Below are positions 10,495 to 18,266 of a stretch of DNA of 33,080 nucleotides, one piece after another. The translations under genes and the position numbers were made by a program. The stretch is from Actinobacteria bacterium UBA2279 (lineage in GTDB: Bacteria > Actinomycetota > Coriobacteriia > Anaerosomatales > Anaerosomataceae), in the NCBI GenBank assembly GCA_002347365.1, contig DDWT01000005.1, positions 54,517 to 87,596 of the forward strand, written 5' to 3'. The stretch's first letter is position 1; each line of letters opens with the position of its first letter. The notes under the pieces were generated by a model. It saw only the letters and a program-made list of their open reading frames with translations, did not search any database and was not told the origin of the DNA.

Positions 10495-11853
10495 ATGACC
10501 GACGAATACGGCACACCACAGCCCGGTGCCCCCGTTCCGCTTCCCGTGCCGGAGGGATCGCCGCGGCCGTCACCCGTGCCGCTGGGTGTCCCGGTCCGGG
10601 CGCGCTCCAGGTGGGCGATCATCGCCGGTATCGCGGTCATCATCCTCGTGATGGGCGCATGCGCGGGCGCCTACTACCTCGTCACCAAGGCGTACGAGAG
10701 CCTGTCGGAATCCTCCGCCCAACCCATGATCTCGCCATCGGTTGCGTTCGAAGGTTGCGCGCTTGTCGGATGGAGCGGGTCCGGACGATACGCCGTCATC
10801 CAGTACTTCGATGAAGGCAACGTCCCCTCCATCGCGGTGTGGGACCACGAGACCGAGACGGTCCAACGCCAGGGCGGGTATGTCGTGGTTGCCGTCGAGA
10901 CGCTAGGGGCGCAGATCTGGCTCGAACCGGTCGATACCGTGCCCGACGTGTTCGACTCTTTCAGTGACCCGATCGACCACAAACCGGCGCAGCTTCTCGC
11001 CTGGCGGCTTGACGAGAATGTCGGACCGGACGACACACCACCTGCGAAGTGGCGCTCATGGCCCGGTCCCGGTGGCTACATCGCCTACCTGGAGCTCGAC
11101 CCGCTCAAAGGCTGCATGCCGGCAAAGCTGCTCATCAACAACGAGGCTGGCAGCGGCGAGGGTGTCAAAGCAGCTCTGCCCGAGTCCACGCGTACGTTCG
11201 CACCGGTGGGATGGTCGCCGTCGGGTGTGTACTTCGCGATCGAAGAACTCGCAGACGGCAATGAGATGGGCATGTTCGGCGACCCTGTCGTCACCGGGCA
11301 ACCCGAGCAGCCGGACAGGCGGGTGATCGTCTTTTCTGCCGAGACGGGTGAGCTGGTCGCACAGGCCGTGCTTCCACGTGGCGCAACACAGGCTCCTGCC
11401 TCGGTGTGGGGAGCTGATGACACCTTGTACTGGGCTGACATGGACGGTGCGGTCGGTGAGAGCGGTGGCTACGCGGTCCCCGCTATCAAGACGCTGGCGC
11501 TTGGCGACAGGGTTCGTCCCCTCGATGCCGTGGACACCGATGTCATAGGAGAGGTGTGGGCGTTCACGTCCCTCGGCAGCGATGAGAGCGGCGCGCTGTT
11601 CCGCAGCGACGACGGGAAGCTGTGGCGCTTCGATCTCATGCAGACCCGCCATGTCGGAAACCTGGGCTACACTGAGTCGGCTGACTGGGACGCGCGCGGT
11701 GGGCTGCTCATCTCACGGGTCGACTACGAGATACTGGATGATGACAGCGAAGTGAACATCCCCCGTGTCCTACTGCTCGATGAGCACGGCGGAAGCGAAC
11801 GAGCCATCTGGAGTGGACCCACGGTCTCGACCGACGTAGGAATGCCGTTATAG
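10495..11853 (+). CDS. Membrane-anchored protein of unknown function, probable extracytoplasmic beta-propeller
   Basis: I do not recognise this 452-residue protein. Residues 1-36 are rich in Pro and look disordered, with a basic RARSR just before a single transmembrane helix at about 40-62. The remainder would lie outside the membrane. It contains repeated motifs such as VGWSGSGRYAVI near 91, APVGWSPSGVYFAIEE near 235, VWGADDTLYWADMDG near 305 and SADWDARGGLLISRVDY near 397. These resemble blades of TolB/WD40-like propellers, which bind proteins or ligands. It lies 24 bases after pyrD and 28 before pyrF on the same strand, so it is part of the pyr transcript. GAGG is 7 bases upstream of its ATG. 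No catalytic motif was seen. Confidence 0.75.
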   Translation: MTDEYGTPQPGAPVPLPVPEGSPRPSPVPLGVPVRARSRWAIIAGIAVIILVMGACAGAYYLVTKAYESLSESSAQPMISPSVAFEGCALVGWSGSGRYAVIQYFDEGNVPSIAVWDHETETVQRQGGYVVVAVETLGAQIWLEPVDTVPDVFDSFSDPIDHKPAQLLAWRLDENVGPDDTPPAKWRSWPGPGGYIAYLELDPLKGCMPAKLLINNEAGSGEGVKAALPESTRTFAPVGWSPSGVYFAIEELADGNEMGMFGDPVVTGQPEQPDRRVIVFSAETGELVAQAVLPRGATQAPASVWGADDTLYWADMDGAVGESGGYAVPAIKTLALGDRVRPLDAVDTDVIGEVWAFTSLGSDESGALFRSDDGKLWRFDLMQTRHVGNLGYTESADWDARGGLLISRVDYEILDDDSEVNIPRVLLLDEHGGSERAIWSGPTVSTDVGMPL

Positions 11854-11881
11854 ACCGACCGTTACTGACCGGAAGGACATC

Positions 11882-12583
11882 ATGCGCGATTCGATCATCG
11901 TTGCCCTCGACCTGCCCGATGCGGAGGCCGCCCTCGAGGTGGCCCGTGCGCTGCGGGGCCGTGTCGGCTGGGTGAAAGTGGGCATGACCCTGTTTTACGC
12001 CGAAGGCCCGGGCATCGTGCGCGACCTGCGCGCTTTGGGCTTCAAGGTCTTCGTGGACCTCAAGCTGCACGACATCCCGCATCAGGTCGAGGGTGCCTGC
12101 AAGACACTCGTCCGCCTGGGTGCCGACATGTTCACGGTGCATGCGTCCGGCGGCCGCGCGATGCTGGAGGCCGCGGTTTCTGCGACCGACAAAGCCGCCG
12201 AGAAGTTCCGCGTCCCGCGTCCGAAGATCGTCGCGGTCACCGTGCTTACCAGCCTTGATGATGTGGCGCTGGCGGAGATCGGCTGTGCGCACACGTCTGC
12301 CGGGCAGGTGCACTCGCTCGCAACTCTGGCGAAGGAGACCGGCATGGACGGTGTCGTCTGCTCGCCGGAGGAAGCAGCTGAGATGCGCGCCCTTCTCGGG
12401 CCCGATGCGCTTGTCGTCACTCCAGGCGTACGTCCCGCGGGGACCGAGGCAGCAGATCAGGCACGTGTCGCCACACCTGCCCAAGCTCTCGAAGCCGGCG
12501 CGAGCCATCTCGTCATCGGCCGTCCGATAACGGGTGCCGAAGACCCTGCCGCAGCCGTGAAGCGAATCATCGAAGGGGAGTAG
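11882..12583 (+). CDS. pyrF: Orotidine 5'-phosphate decarboxylase
   Basis: PyrF decarboxylates OMP to UMP, the last step of the pathway. The protein has 233 residues, typical of the bacterial group 1 enzyme. The catalytic charged network Asp-Lys-x-x-Asp is FVDLKLHDIPHQV with Asp59, Lys61 and Asp64. The phosphate-binding C-terminal segments VTPGVRP and VIGRPITGAEDPAAA are intact. The ATG has GGAAGGA at good distance. Only two bases separate its stop from pyrE, so the two final steps are co-translated neighbours. Confidence 0.97.
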   Translation: MRDSIIVALDLPDAEAALEVARALRGRVGWVKVGMTLFYAEGPGIVRDLRALGFKVFVDLKLHDIPHQVEGACKTLVRLGADMFTVHASGGRAMLEAAVSATDKAAEKFRVPRPKIVAVTVLTSLDDVALAEIGCAHTSAGQVHSLATLAKETGMDGVVCSPEEAAEMRALLGPDALVVTPGVRPAGTEAADQARVATPAQALEAGASHLVIGRPITGAEDPAAAVKRIIEGE

Positions 12584-12585
12584 CG

Positions 12586-13170
12586 ATGGCATCCATGAGC
12601 CAGGCAGAAGTCCTGCAGGCGCTCAAAGGAGCGGAGGCGATCCTGTCGGGGCATTTTCAGCTTACCAGCGGCAGGCACTCCGACACATATGTGCAGTGCG
12701 CGCGTGTCTTGGAGGATCCCGCGCTTGTCACGCGGCTTGCGCGGGCGATGGTCGCCAAACTCGGTGAACGGCAGTTCGACCTAGTAGCTGCGCCAGCGGT
12801 GGGCGGAATCATCATCGGCTTCGCTGTTGCCCAGGCACTCGGGGTCAAGTTCATCTTCAGCGAGCGCCAGGAGGGTTCCATGGTGTTCCGCCGGGCGTTC
12901 GAAGTGCCTGCCGGCGCGCGCGTGCTTGTGGTAGAAGACGTGGTCACAACAGGTGGAAGCGTCGCCGAGGTCATCTCGCTGGTGCGTCAGGCAGGAGGCG
13001 AAACCACGGCAGTCACGTCGCTCATCGACCGGGGTGGCGTCAAGAAGTTCGACGTCGAACTCATATCTCTGCTTGAACTTGAGGTTGAGTCTTGGGAACC
13101 CGAATCGTGTGGCCTCTGTGCTGCGAACGTTCCGCTCTACTCGCCCGGAAGCCGTAGACTTTCTTCGTGA
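12586..13170 (+). CDS. pyrE: Orotate phosphoribosyltransferase
   Basis: PyrE transfers ribose-5-phosphate from PRPP to orotate to give OMP. The protein has 194 residues. The PRPP motif VLVVEDVVTTGGS is at residues 113-125; upstream segments FQLTSGRHSDTYVQ and FIFSERQEG are typical of the clade. The first ATG (12586) sits 5 bases after AAGGGGAG; a second ATG at 12595 is too far for this site. It is the last gene of the pyr operon; no convincing hairpin terminator follows before the mihF promoter at 13174, so some read-through into mihF is possible. Confidence 0.96.
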   Translation: MASMSQAEVLQALKGAEAILSGHFQLTSGRHSDTYVQCARVLEDPALVTRLARAMVAKLGERQFDLVAAPAVGGIIIGFAVAQALGVKFIFSERQEGSMVFRRAFEVPAGARVLVVEDVVTTGGSVAEVISLVRQAGGETTAVTSLIDRGGVKKFDVELISLLELEVESWEPESCGLCAANVPLYSPGSRRLSS

Positions 13171-13173
13171 GGG

Positions 13174-13202
13174 TTGGCATTCCCGCAGGTCAAGGGTAAC
13201 AT
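13174..13202 (+). promoter_or_regulatory. Putative promoter of mihF-gmk-rpoZ
   Basis: TTGGCA (13174-13179, 5/6 to consensus) and TAACAT (13197-13202, 4/6) are 17 bp apart. Transcription would start near 13209, giving a leader of about 80 bases before mihF. Nothing further was recognised in that leader. Confidence 0.5.
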
Positions 13203-13290
13203 CTAACACGTTGTCTTCAGTTCTGGGTCGTCGGCGCGATGCCATGGGCCCTCAGGGATATGAATGCATTTGGGAGAACGAGGAGGAATC

Positions 13291-13599
13291 ATGGCTCTGC
13301 CGAATCTTTCCGAAGCCGATCGCAAGGCTGCGCTCAAGAAGGCCGCCGAAGCACGTCAGAAGCGCGCCGAGCTCCGCCAGCAGATCAAGAGTGGCAAGGT
13401 GTCCTTCGTCGAGGTCATGAAGTCATCGGGTGATCCGATCGTGGCTCGCATGAAAGTCTCGACACTGCTTGAGAGCCTGCCCGGTTTCGGCAAGGCCAAG
13501 GCTGCCAAGATCATGGAAGAACTCGAGATCTCCGAGAGCCGCCGCGTTCAGGGCCTGGGCGCCCGTCAGCGCGAGATGCTCATGGAGCGGCTCGGTTAG
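13291..13599 (+). CDS. mihF: Actinobacterial integration host factor (nucleoid-associated, MihF)
   Basis: mIHF is a small basic DNA-binding protein of Actinobacteria, needed for phage L5 integration and chromosome organisation in characterised species; it is unrelated in fold to proteobacterial IHF. The protein has 102 residues. A Lys/Arg/Ala-rich helix (about 8-35) precedes the conserved core KVSTLLESLPGFGKAKAAKIMEELEI (52-77), a helix-two-turn-helix DNA-contact region, and the tail RRVQGLGARQREML. The start at 13291 has AGGAGG four bases upstream; an in-frame ATG at 13264 lacks any ribosome site. Its place before gmk-rpoZ is the actinobacterial gene order. Confidence 0.93.
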   Translation: MALPNLSEADRKAALKKAAEARQKRAELRQQIKSGKVSFVEVMKSSGDPIVARMKVSTLLESLPGFGKAKAAKIMEELEISESRRVQGLGARQREMLMERLG

Positions 13600-13628
13600 C
13601 ACCGGTGGAGGAGACAGACTCCGCAGGC

Positions 13629-14207
13629 ATGCAGCATGGCAAACTGATCATCATCTCCGGCCCTTCGGGGGCGGGTAAGGGAACCCTGGTGGACCGTCTG
13701 GTCGCCAGGGTCCCTGAGCTCTGGGTGTCCGTCTCGGCTACCACGCGCGCTCCAAGGCCGGGTGAGTCGGAGGGCGAGGAGTACTTCTTCCTCACCGCCG
13801 ATGAGTTCGCACGGCGCATCGACGCCGGCGACTTTCTTGAGTGGGCGCAGGTGCACGGCAACCGCTACGGCACGCTTCGCAGTTCAGTCGAGGCGAAGAT
13901 GGCCGAAGGCCGCGACGTGATCTTGGAGATCGACCCCCAGGGCGCCATGCAGGTCAAGTCGCTCATGCACGACGCGGTGCTCGTGTTCGTCGTGGCCCCG
14001 TCCATGGACGAACTGGAGCGTCGTATCCGCGGGCGGGGAGCCGAGACAGACGAGCAGGTGAGCGTGCGTTTGAACACCGCTGTCCAGGAGCTCCAACTTG
14101 TGGGAAACTATGATTTTGTGGTAGAAAACGATGATGTTGCCCGGGCCACTGACGAACTCGTGCGCATCATCGAATCCCTCGCTCAAAGAACAAAGGACGA
14201 TGCCTGA
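13629..14207 (+). CDS. gmk: Guanylate kinase
   Basis: Gmk phosphorylates GMP to GDP with ATP. The Walker A motif GPSGAGKG is at residues 11-18, followed by the GMP-binding stretch SVSATTRAPRPGESEGEEYFFL and the lid segment RIRGRGAETDEQVSVRL. From ATG 13629 the protein has 192 residues, the family length. An in-frame GTG at 13605 would add eight residues, but the only good ribosome site, GGAGGAG (13607-13613), lies downstream of that GTG. GGAGGAG is about 15 bases from the ATG, which is long, so the exact start is uncertain. The gene follows mihF by 29 bases and shares TGATG with rpoZ. Confidence 0.94.
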   Translation: MQHGKLIIISGPSGAGKGTLVDRLVARVPELWVSVSATTRAPRPGESEGEEYFFLTADEFARRIDAGDFLEWAQVHGNRYGTLRSSVEAKMAEGRDVILEIDPQGAMQVKSLMHDAVLVFVVAPSMDELERRIRGRGAETDEQVSVRLNTAVQELQLVGNYDFVVENDDVARATDELVRIIESLAQRTKDDA

Positions 14208-14455
14208 TGGTCATCAAGCCCCCGATCGACCTGTTGCTCTCGAAGGTCGACTCGAAGTACACCCTGTGTATCGTGTCCTCGCGACGCGCGCGCCAGATCA
14301 ACGACATGATCCACGGGGTTCGCGACCAGGCGCTGCTCACCATGCAGGCGCCGCAGATCGCGCAGATCACGAGCACCAAGCCGTTGACGCTTGCGATGGA
14401 CGAGATCGCCGCCGGCGATATCGGCTACGAGCGCGTCAAGGAGAGCTACAAGTAG
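14207..14455 (+). CDS. rpoZ: RNA polymerase omega subunit
   Basis: Omega (82 residues) helps to assemble and stabilise the beta' subunit of RNA polymerase. The first helix contains PPIDLLLSKVDSKYTLCIVSSRRARQIND, the conserved omega core in which SKY and the basic RRARQI pair are characteristic, and the tail MDEIAAGDIGYERV is typical of actinobacterial omega. The ATG overlaps the gmk stop by one base (TGATG) and AAAGGA lies 9 bases upstream. In many Actinobacteria coaBC follows directly; here coaBC is about 16 kb downstream. Confidence 0.95.
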   Translation: MVIKPPIDLLLSKVDSKYTLCIVSSRRARQINDMIHGVRDQALLTMQAPQIAQITSTKPLTLAMDEIAAGDIGYERVKESYK

Positions 14456-14484
14456 TAGCACTCGCACAGACCGCAACACGCGTG

Positions 14485-14526
14485 GTGCCCCGTCGCCGTA
14501 CACTGGCTGCGGGGCATCCGTTTCTT
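14485..14526 (+). terminator. Probable intrinsic terminator after rpoZ
   Basis: GTGCCCCG (14485-14492) pairs with CGGGGCAT (14510-14517), with an inner GCC/GGC pairing (14495-14497 with 14505-14507) inside a long loop. The T-rich TTTCTT follows at 14521-14526 after a short gap. It is an imperfect terminator; the same gap might also hold the thiI promoter (TACACT at 14499-14504 without a clear -35). Confidence 0.45.
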
Positions 14527-14537
14527 CGGGGGTGAGC

Positions 14538-15746
14538 ATGTTCGAACGTGCGGTGCTGGTGCACTACCACGAGATCGGCCTCAAAGGTAAGAACCGCGGC
14601 GCGTGGGAACGGCGCCTGGCCGACAACATCGCATTCGTGCTCGGCGATCTCACCGACGCCGGGGTACAGCGCGTCGCCAGCCGCGTGATGGTGCGTGTGA
14701 GCAATATCCACAACCTCGAGGAGATCATCGGGCGGGTCTCACGGGTGCCGGGTGTCAGCTACTGCGCCGACGTGCTCGTCACGGGTCGCGATCCGCACGA
14801 CATGGAGCGCGCTGCGCTCATGGCTTCGCGACAGTTTCCGCAGGCACGCACCTTCGCGATGGAGTGTCGTCGCTCGGCTACCGACTATACCGAACGCAGC
14901 CTTGAGATGAACCGCCGCATCGGCGCGTATGTCCAGGCCGAGACCGGCCTCGGGGTGCATCTGGACGCGCCTGATGTCCGCATCCGGGTCGAGGTGGTGC
15001 AGGGCGAGGTGTACACGTTCGCACGCCGCATCGAAGGTCCGGGCGGACTACCCACCGGCGTGTCGGGAACGATCGTCGCCCTGCTGTCGGCCGGCATCGA
15101 TTCGCCGGTCGCCGTCTGGCGGCTCATACGACGCGGCGCCGTCATCGTCGGCGTGCACTTCTCGGGCAGACCGCAGACCGACGCGGCCTCCGAGCACCAC
15201 GCCGACGACATCGCACGCGTGCTCGCGCAGACCGGCGGCATGGCGCGCTTGTACGTTGTGCCCTTTGGCGACCTGCAGCGCGAGATATCGTTGGCCGCAC
15301 CTCCTGATCTGCGAATACTCCTCTATCGGCGACTCATGATCCGTGTGGCCGAGAGGATCGCGGCCGTGGAGCGCGCCGGCGCGCTCGTGACAGGCGAGAG
15401 TCTCGGGCAGGTCGCGTCGCAGACGCTCGAGAACATCGCGGCCGTGGACGCTGCGGCCACGATGCCGGTGTTGCGACCGCTGATCGGCGATGACAAGAAC
15501 GACATCATCGCTCTTGCGCGCGAGATCGGGACATTCGAACTCTCCACGCAGCCGCACGCCGACTGCTGCACTCTTTTCATGCCTCGGACTCCCGAGACAC
15601 ACGCGACTGTTCGTCAGGTCGAAGCGGGAGAGGCGGACCTCGATATGGAGCGCATGGTCGCTGAAGCGCTCGCGAACCTCAGCTGGACCGACTACGCGTG
15701 CCCGTCCTACACCGCGCCGAAGCGCTGGCCGGTCGCCGAGGCGTAG
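14538..15746 (+). CDS. thiI: tRNA 4-thiouridine synthase ThiI (no rhodanese domain)
   Basis: ThiI adenylates U8 of tRNA and inserts sulfur to give s4U; in some bacteria it also serves thiamine thiazole synthesis. The protein has 402 residues: N-terminal ferredoxin-like region, THUMP domain (about 60-165), then the PP-loop ATP pyrophosphatase domain with SAGIDS at 184-189. The usual motif is SGGxDS; the first glycine is alanine here. VTGESLGQVASQTLENI and PHADCCTLFMPRTPETHA are conserved in the short, Gram-positive-type enzymes. There is no C-terminal rhodanese domain, so sulfur must come from another carrier. GGGGGTG lies just upstream of ATG 14538; a GTG at 14532 is an alternative. The next gene follows after 10 bases. 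Confidence 0.94.
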   Translation: MFERAVLVHYHEIGLKGKNRGAWERRLADNIAFVLGDLTDAGVQRVASRVMVRVSNIHNLEEIIGRVSRVPGVSYCADVLVTGRDPHDMERAALMASRQFPQARTFAMECRRSATDYTERSLEMNRRIGAYVQAETGLGVHLDAPDVRIRVEVVQGEVYTFARRIEGPGGLPTGVSGTIVALLSAGIDSPVAVWRLIRRGAVIVGVHFSGRPQTDAASEHHADDIARVLAQTGGMARLYVVPFGDLQREISLAAPPDLRILLYRRLMIRVAERIAAVERAGALVTGESLGQVASQTLENIAAVDAAATMPVLRPLIGDDKNDIIALAREIGTFELSTQPHADCCTLFMPRTPETHATVRQVEAGEADLDMERMVAEALANLSWTDYACPSYTAPKRWPVAEA

Positions 15747-15756
15747 GGAGAGCGGC

Positions 15757-16839
15757 ATGCGCATCCTTGTACTCGAACCCTACTATGGCGGCTCGCATCG
15801 GGCTGTCCTCGACGGGCTGCTGGCGCGGCTCGGCTTCGAGTACGACCTGCTCACGCTGCCGGCGCGCAAGTGGAAGTGGCGGATGCGCGGCGCCGCGATC
15901 ACGATGTCCGACCGGACGCGTCGCCTGCATGAGTCCGGCACGCGCTGGGACCTCATCTACGCCTCGACGTTTCTGAACCTTGCCGAGTTCCGCGGACTTA
16001 CGGGCGCAGCTGTCGCTGACGTGCCGGCGATCATCTACTTCCACGAGAACCAGCTCGTCTATCCCGTGCGCCATGAGGCCGAATGGGACTACCAGTTCCC
16101 GCTCACCAACATCACCTCGGCGCTCTCGGCCGAGCTCTGTCTGTTCAACACCCGCTGGAATCTCGAGCGGTTCGTCAAGGAGATCCCGAGCTTCATCAAG
16201 GCGTTCCCGGACCATCACCCTGTGGGCATCGCCGAGCGGATCGCCGCGAAGTCCCGGGTGCTTGCGCCGCCGTTCGACCCGGCCGCGTTCGACGCGGCAC
16301 CGGTGACGCGTGGCGAGCGCGTGCGCATCGTGTGGCCGCATCGCTGGGAGCACGACAAGGACCCCGAGACGTTCTTCTCGGCAGTGGAGATGCTTGCACG
16401 CGAGGGGCTGGATTTCGAGGTCGCAGTGGCGGGTCAGAGCTTCCGCGAGACCGAGGCGCTGATGGCCGAGGCTACGAGCATGCTGGGCGACCGGCTGGTG
16501 CATCTGGGCGAGCCGGAGGATCGCGACGCCTACGCCCGCTTGCTGGCGAGAGCGGATGTGGCGGTCTCCACTGCGGCAAACGAGTTCTTCGGCCTTGCGA
16601 TGATCGAAGCGTGCTATGCAGGCTGCTACCCGCTGGTGCCGGACGCACTGGCGTACCCCGAGATCTACCCTCTGGAGTATCGCTACAACGGCAAGGAGCA
16701 GCTGGTAGCCCGGTTGCGCGGTCTGATCGAGCATCGACCCGAACCGGGGCAGGGGAGAGCACTGGCCGAGCCGTTCACGTTCGACAGGCTTGCGGCGGAA
16801 TACGCGCGCGTTTTCGAAAAGGTGGCTGCAGGCGCATAG
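15757..16839 (+). CDS. tRNA-queuosine alpha-mannosyltransferase-like glycosyltransferase (DUF3524 + GT-B)
   Basis: The 360-residue protein matches the architecture of the animal QTMAN/GTDC1 enzyme, which mannosylates queuosine in the anticodon of tRNA-Asp. The N-terminal DUF3524-type part (about 1-170) contains EPYYGGSHR (7-15), LPARKWKWRMRGAA and FHENQLVYPV (His96), all recalled from that family. The C-terminal half is a GT-B group 1 domain with the EX7E motif in EFFGLAMIEA (Glu276, Glu284). The start at 15757 is preceded by GGGAGAG. The gene is 10 bases after thiI, so both probably act on tRNA. Whether this bacterial enzyme uses GDP-mannose and queuosine, or a different sugar or acceptor, cannot be read from the sequence. 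Confidence 0.85.
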   Translation: MRILVLEPYYGGSHRAVLDGLLARLGFEYDLLTLPARKWKWRMRGAAITMSDRTRRLHESGTRWDLIYASTFLNLAEFRGLTGAAVADVPAIIYFHENQLVYPVRHEAEWDYQFPLTNITSALSAELCLFNTRWNLERFVKEIPSFIKAFPDHHPVGIAERIAAKSRVLAPPFDPAAFDAAPVTRGERVRIVWPHRWEHDKDPETFFSAVEMLAREGLDFEVAVAGQSFRETEALMAEATSMLGDRLVHLGEPEDRDAYARLLARADVAVSTAANEFFGLAMIEACYAGCYPLVPDALAYPEIYPLEYRYNGKEQLVARLRGLIEHRPEPGQGRALAEPFTFDRLAAEYARVFEKVAAGA

Positions 16840-16901
16840 GTCGCCGTGCCTTGTCCGCTGTCGTCCGGCAGCCCCACGAAAGAGCATCTGGAAGAATTCT
16901 A

Positions 16902-16945
16902 TGCAAGGTACCTTGCACAACACGGTAGCGTGTGGTACAAGGTAC
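16902..16945 (+). promoter_or_regulatory. Promoter and palindromic operator of the padR operon
   Basis: A perfect 16-bp palindrome TGCAAGGTACCTTGCA covers 16902-16917. Its core CAAGGTAC recurs at 16938-16945, 34 bp on. A promoter fits between: TTGCAC (16913-16918), 17 bp, TACAAG (16936-16941) with an extended TG. The palindrome thus overlaps the -35 and the second core overlaps the -10, as expected for repression by the PadR protein encoded just downstream. Confidence 0.6.
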
Positions 16946-16952
16946 ATGGCAC

Positions 16953-16973
16953 CGCACGAATGCCAATCGTGCG
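16953..16973 (+). repeat. Inverted repeat in the padR leader
   Basis: CGCACGA (16953-16959) and TCGTGCG (16967-16973) form a perfect 7-bp inverted repeat with a 7-base loop. It would be transcribed in the padR leader, ending about 20 bases before the ATG, so it could be an RNA hairpin near the ribosome site or a further protein site. Confidence 0.5.
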
Positions 16974-16992
16974 AACAGGAAGAGAGAACGTC

Positions 16993-17337
16993 ATGGCAGC
17001 AATGAACGAGACACGGATATCGCAATTCAGGAAGGGCGTCGTAGAGCTCGCCATCCTGGCGCTGCTCGACGCGGGCGAGCTCTACGGCGTGGAGATCGTG
17101 GACACGCTCGGGAAGGATCCCGCGCTGGCCATCTCGGCAGGCACGGTCTATCCGCTGCTGAGCCGCCTGAAGAAGGGCGGGTTGATCGATTCGGTGTGGC
17201 GTGAGTCGCCGGTCGGTCCGCCGCGGAAGTACTACAAGCTCACGAAGCGTGGGGAGACGGAGCTCAAGATGATGGCCGAGGAGTGGTCGGGCGTCGTGGA
17301 GAGCATCCAAAGACTGCTGGAGGCAAACGGATCATGA
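16993..17337 (+). CDS. PadR-family transcriptional regulator
   Basis: PadR proteins are dimeric winged-helix repressors, often of transporter genes, released by small ligands or partner proteins. The protein has 114 residues. The winged helix spans about 12-90: GVVELAILALLDAGELYGVEIVD, the recognition region ISAGTVYPLLSRLKKGGLID, and the wing GPPRKYYKLTKRGE, followed by a C-terminal dimerisation helix. ATG 16993 was chosen because GAGAG lies about six bases upstream and the domain starts at once; the frame stays open to 16846 without a start site. The stop overlaps the next ATG (ATGA). It probably represses its own operon via the palindrome at 16902-16917. Confidence 0.92.
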   Translation: MAAMNETRISQFRKGVVELAILALLDAGELYGVEIVDTLGKDPALAISAGTVYPLLSRLKKGGLIDSVWRESPVGPPRKYYKLTKRGETELKMMAEEWSGVVESIQRLLEANGS

Positions 17338-18266
17338 GCGGAACCGAATTGAGCCCGCAGGCACGCGCGCTGGTCGAGGAGTACCTCACCTCGGTCAGGG
17401 ATGCGCTTCGCGGTACCGATCTGCCACGGAGCGAGATCTTGGTGGATCTGCGCACCCATCTCGAGGAGGCCGCCGCCGAAAGCGACGGCTCGGTCGAAGT
17501 GGTTCGCGCGATCATCGACGAGCTCGGACCTGCCGAGCAGTACCGCGAGACCGCGGAGGAGACCGCCGAAGGCACCGGGAGGACCGGCGGTCGGGTGTTG
17601 GGAGTGCCTTATGACTTCACGCCTCCGTCGACTGCGAAGTTCGCCGCACGCTGGTGGAACCTGGCTGACCCGCACGTCTTCGTGCCGCGCATGTTCGGTG
17701 TCGGCTGGACGGTCAACTTCGGAGCCATCGCGGTCAAACTCGGCATGATGCGCCCCGACGACGAGGATGCGATGCCCTTCGGCAACGTGCCGGATCGCGC
17801 GCTCGTGCTCGCGATGCTCGTGCCGACGGTCATCGTAGCCGTTGGCATCATCGCAGCTGTGCTGGCATGGCGAGGTCTGCCCGCCGAGCTTCCCACACAC
17901 TGGGGGATCAACGGAGCCCCCGACCAATGGGGCTCGAAGGCCTCGGCGCTCGGTTTTCTGCTGCTCATGGGTACTGGTCCCGTGCTATTGGGATGGCTCC
18001 GCGGTTTCAGGCAAGGGACGAGCAAGGCGGTGCGGGCGTTCTGGGCTGCCGGCACGGTGATGTTCTCTGTGCTCGGCAGCGGGCTTATCGGACTGACGAT
18101 CTACAGCGCGAAGGACCCGACTCCTCCTGGCTGGTGGAGTCTGGTGATCATCGTGGGTGCGTTCGTGCTGACGTTCGTGATGCTGTTGGTGATGTCGAGG
18201 TTGGGGCTGCGCGCGGAGTGGCGCCAGACGCCTGAGCCTCGGGAGAATTGGGAGGAAGCACGATGA
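17334..18266 (+). CDS. HAAS/DUF1700-like membrane protein with DUF5808 and DUF1648 segments
   Basis: The 310-residue protein probably acts as the membrane partner of the PadR regulator upstream. Residues 1-75 are a soluble helical region (ALVEEYLTSVRDAL, ILVDLRTHLEEAA, IIDELGPAEQYRE) resembling the HAAS (DUF1700) domain that is commonly encoded next to PadR. A DUF5808-like stretch follows (FVPRMFGVGWTVNFGA, about 120-135), then four or more transmembrane helices. Between them lies LPAELPTHWGINGAPDQWGSK, the DUF1648 signature (about 186-206). It starts at ATG 17334 by a 4-base overlap with padR and ends with a 4-base overlap with the next gene. Domain names are from memory of the families; the sensed signal is unknown. 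Confidence 0.8.
   Translation: MSGTELSPQARALVEEYLTSVRDALRGTDLPRSEILVDLRTHLEEAAAESDGSVEVVRAIIDELGPAEQYRETAEETAEGTGRTGGRVLGVPYDFTPPSTAKFAARWWNLADPHVFVPRMFGVGWTVNFGAIAVKLGMMRPDDEDAMPFGNVPDRALVLAMLVPTVIVAVGIIAAVLAWRGLPAELPTHWGINGAPDQWGSKASALGFLLLMGTGPVLLGWLRGFRQGTSKAVRAFWAAGTVMFSVLGSGLIGLTIYSAKDPTPPGWWSLVIIVGAFVLTFVMLLVMSRLGLRAEWRQTPEPRENWEEAR

Noticed and set aside
15679..17310. Long open frame on the minus strand (543 codons) across the glycosyltransferase and padR
   Set aside because: It is antisense to recognisable genes, shows no family motifs and is Arg/His-rich, as expected of a shadow frame in GC-rich DNA.
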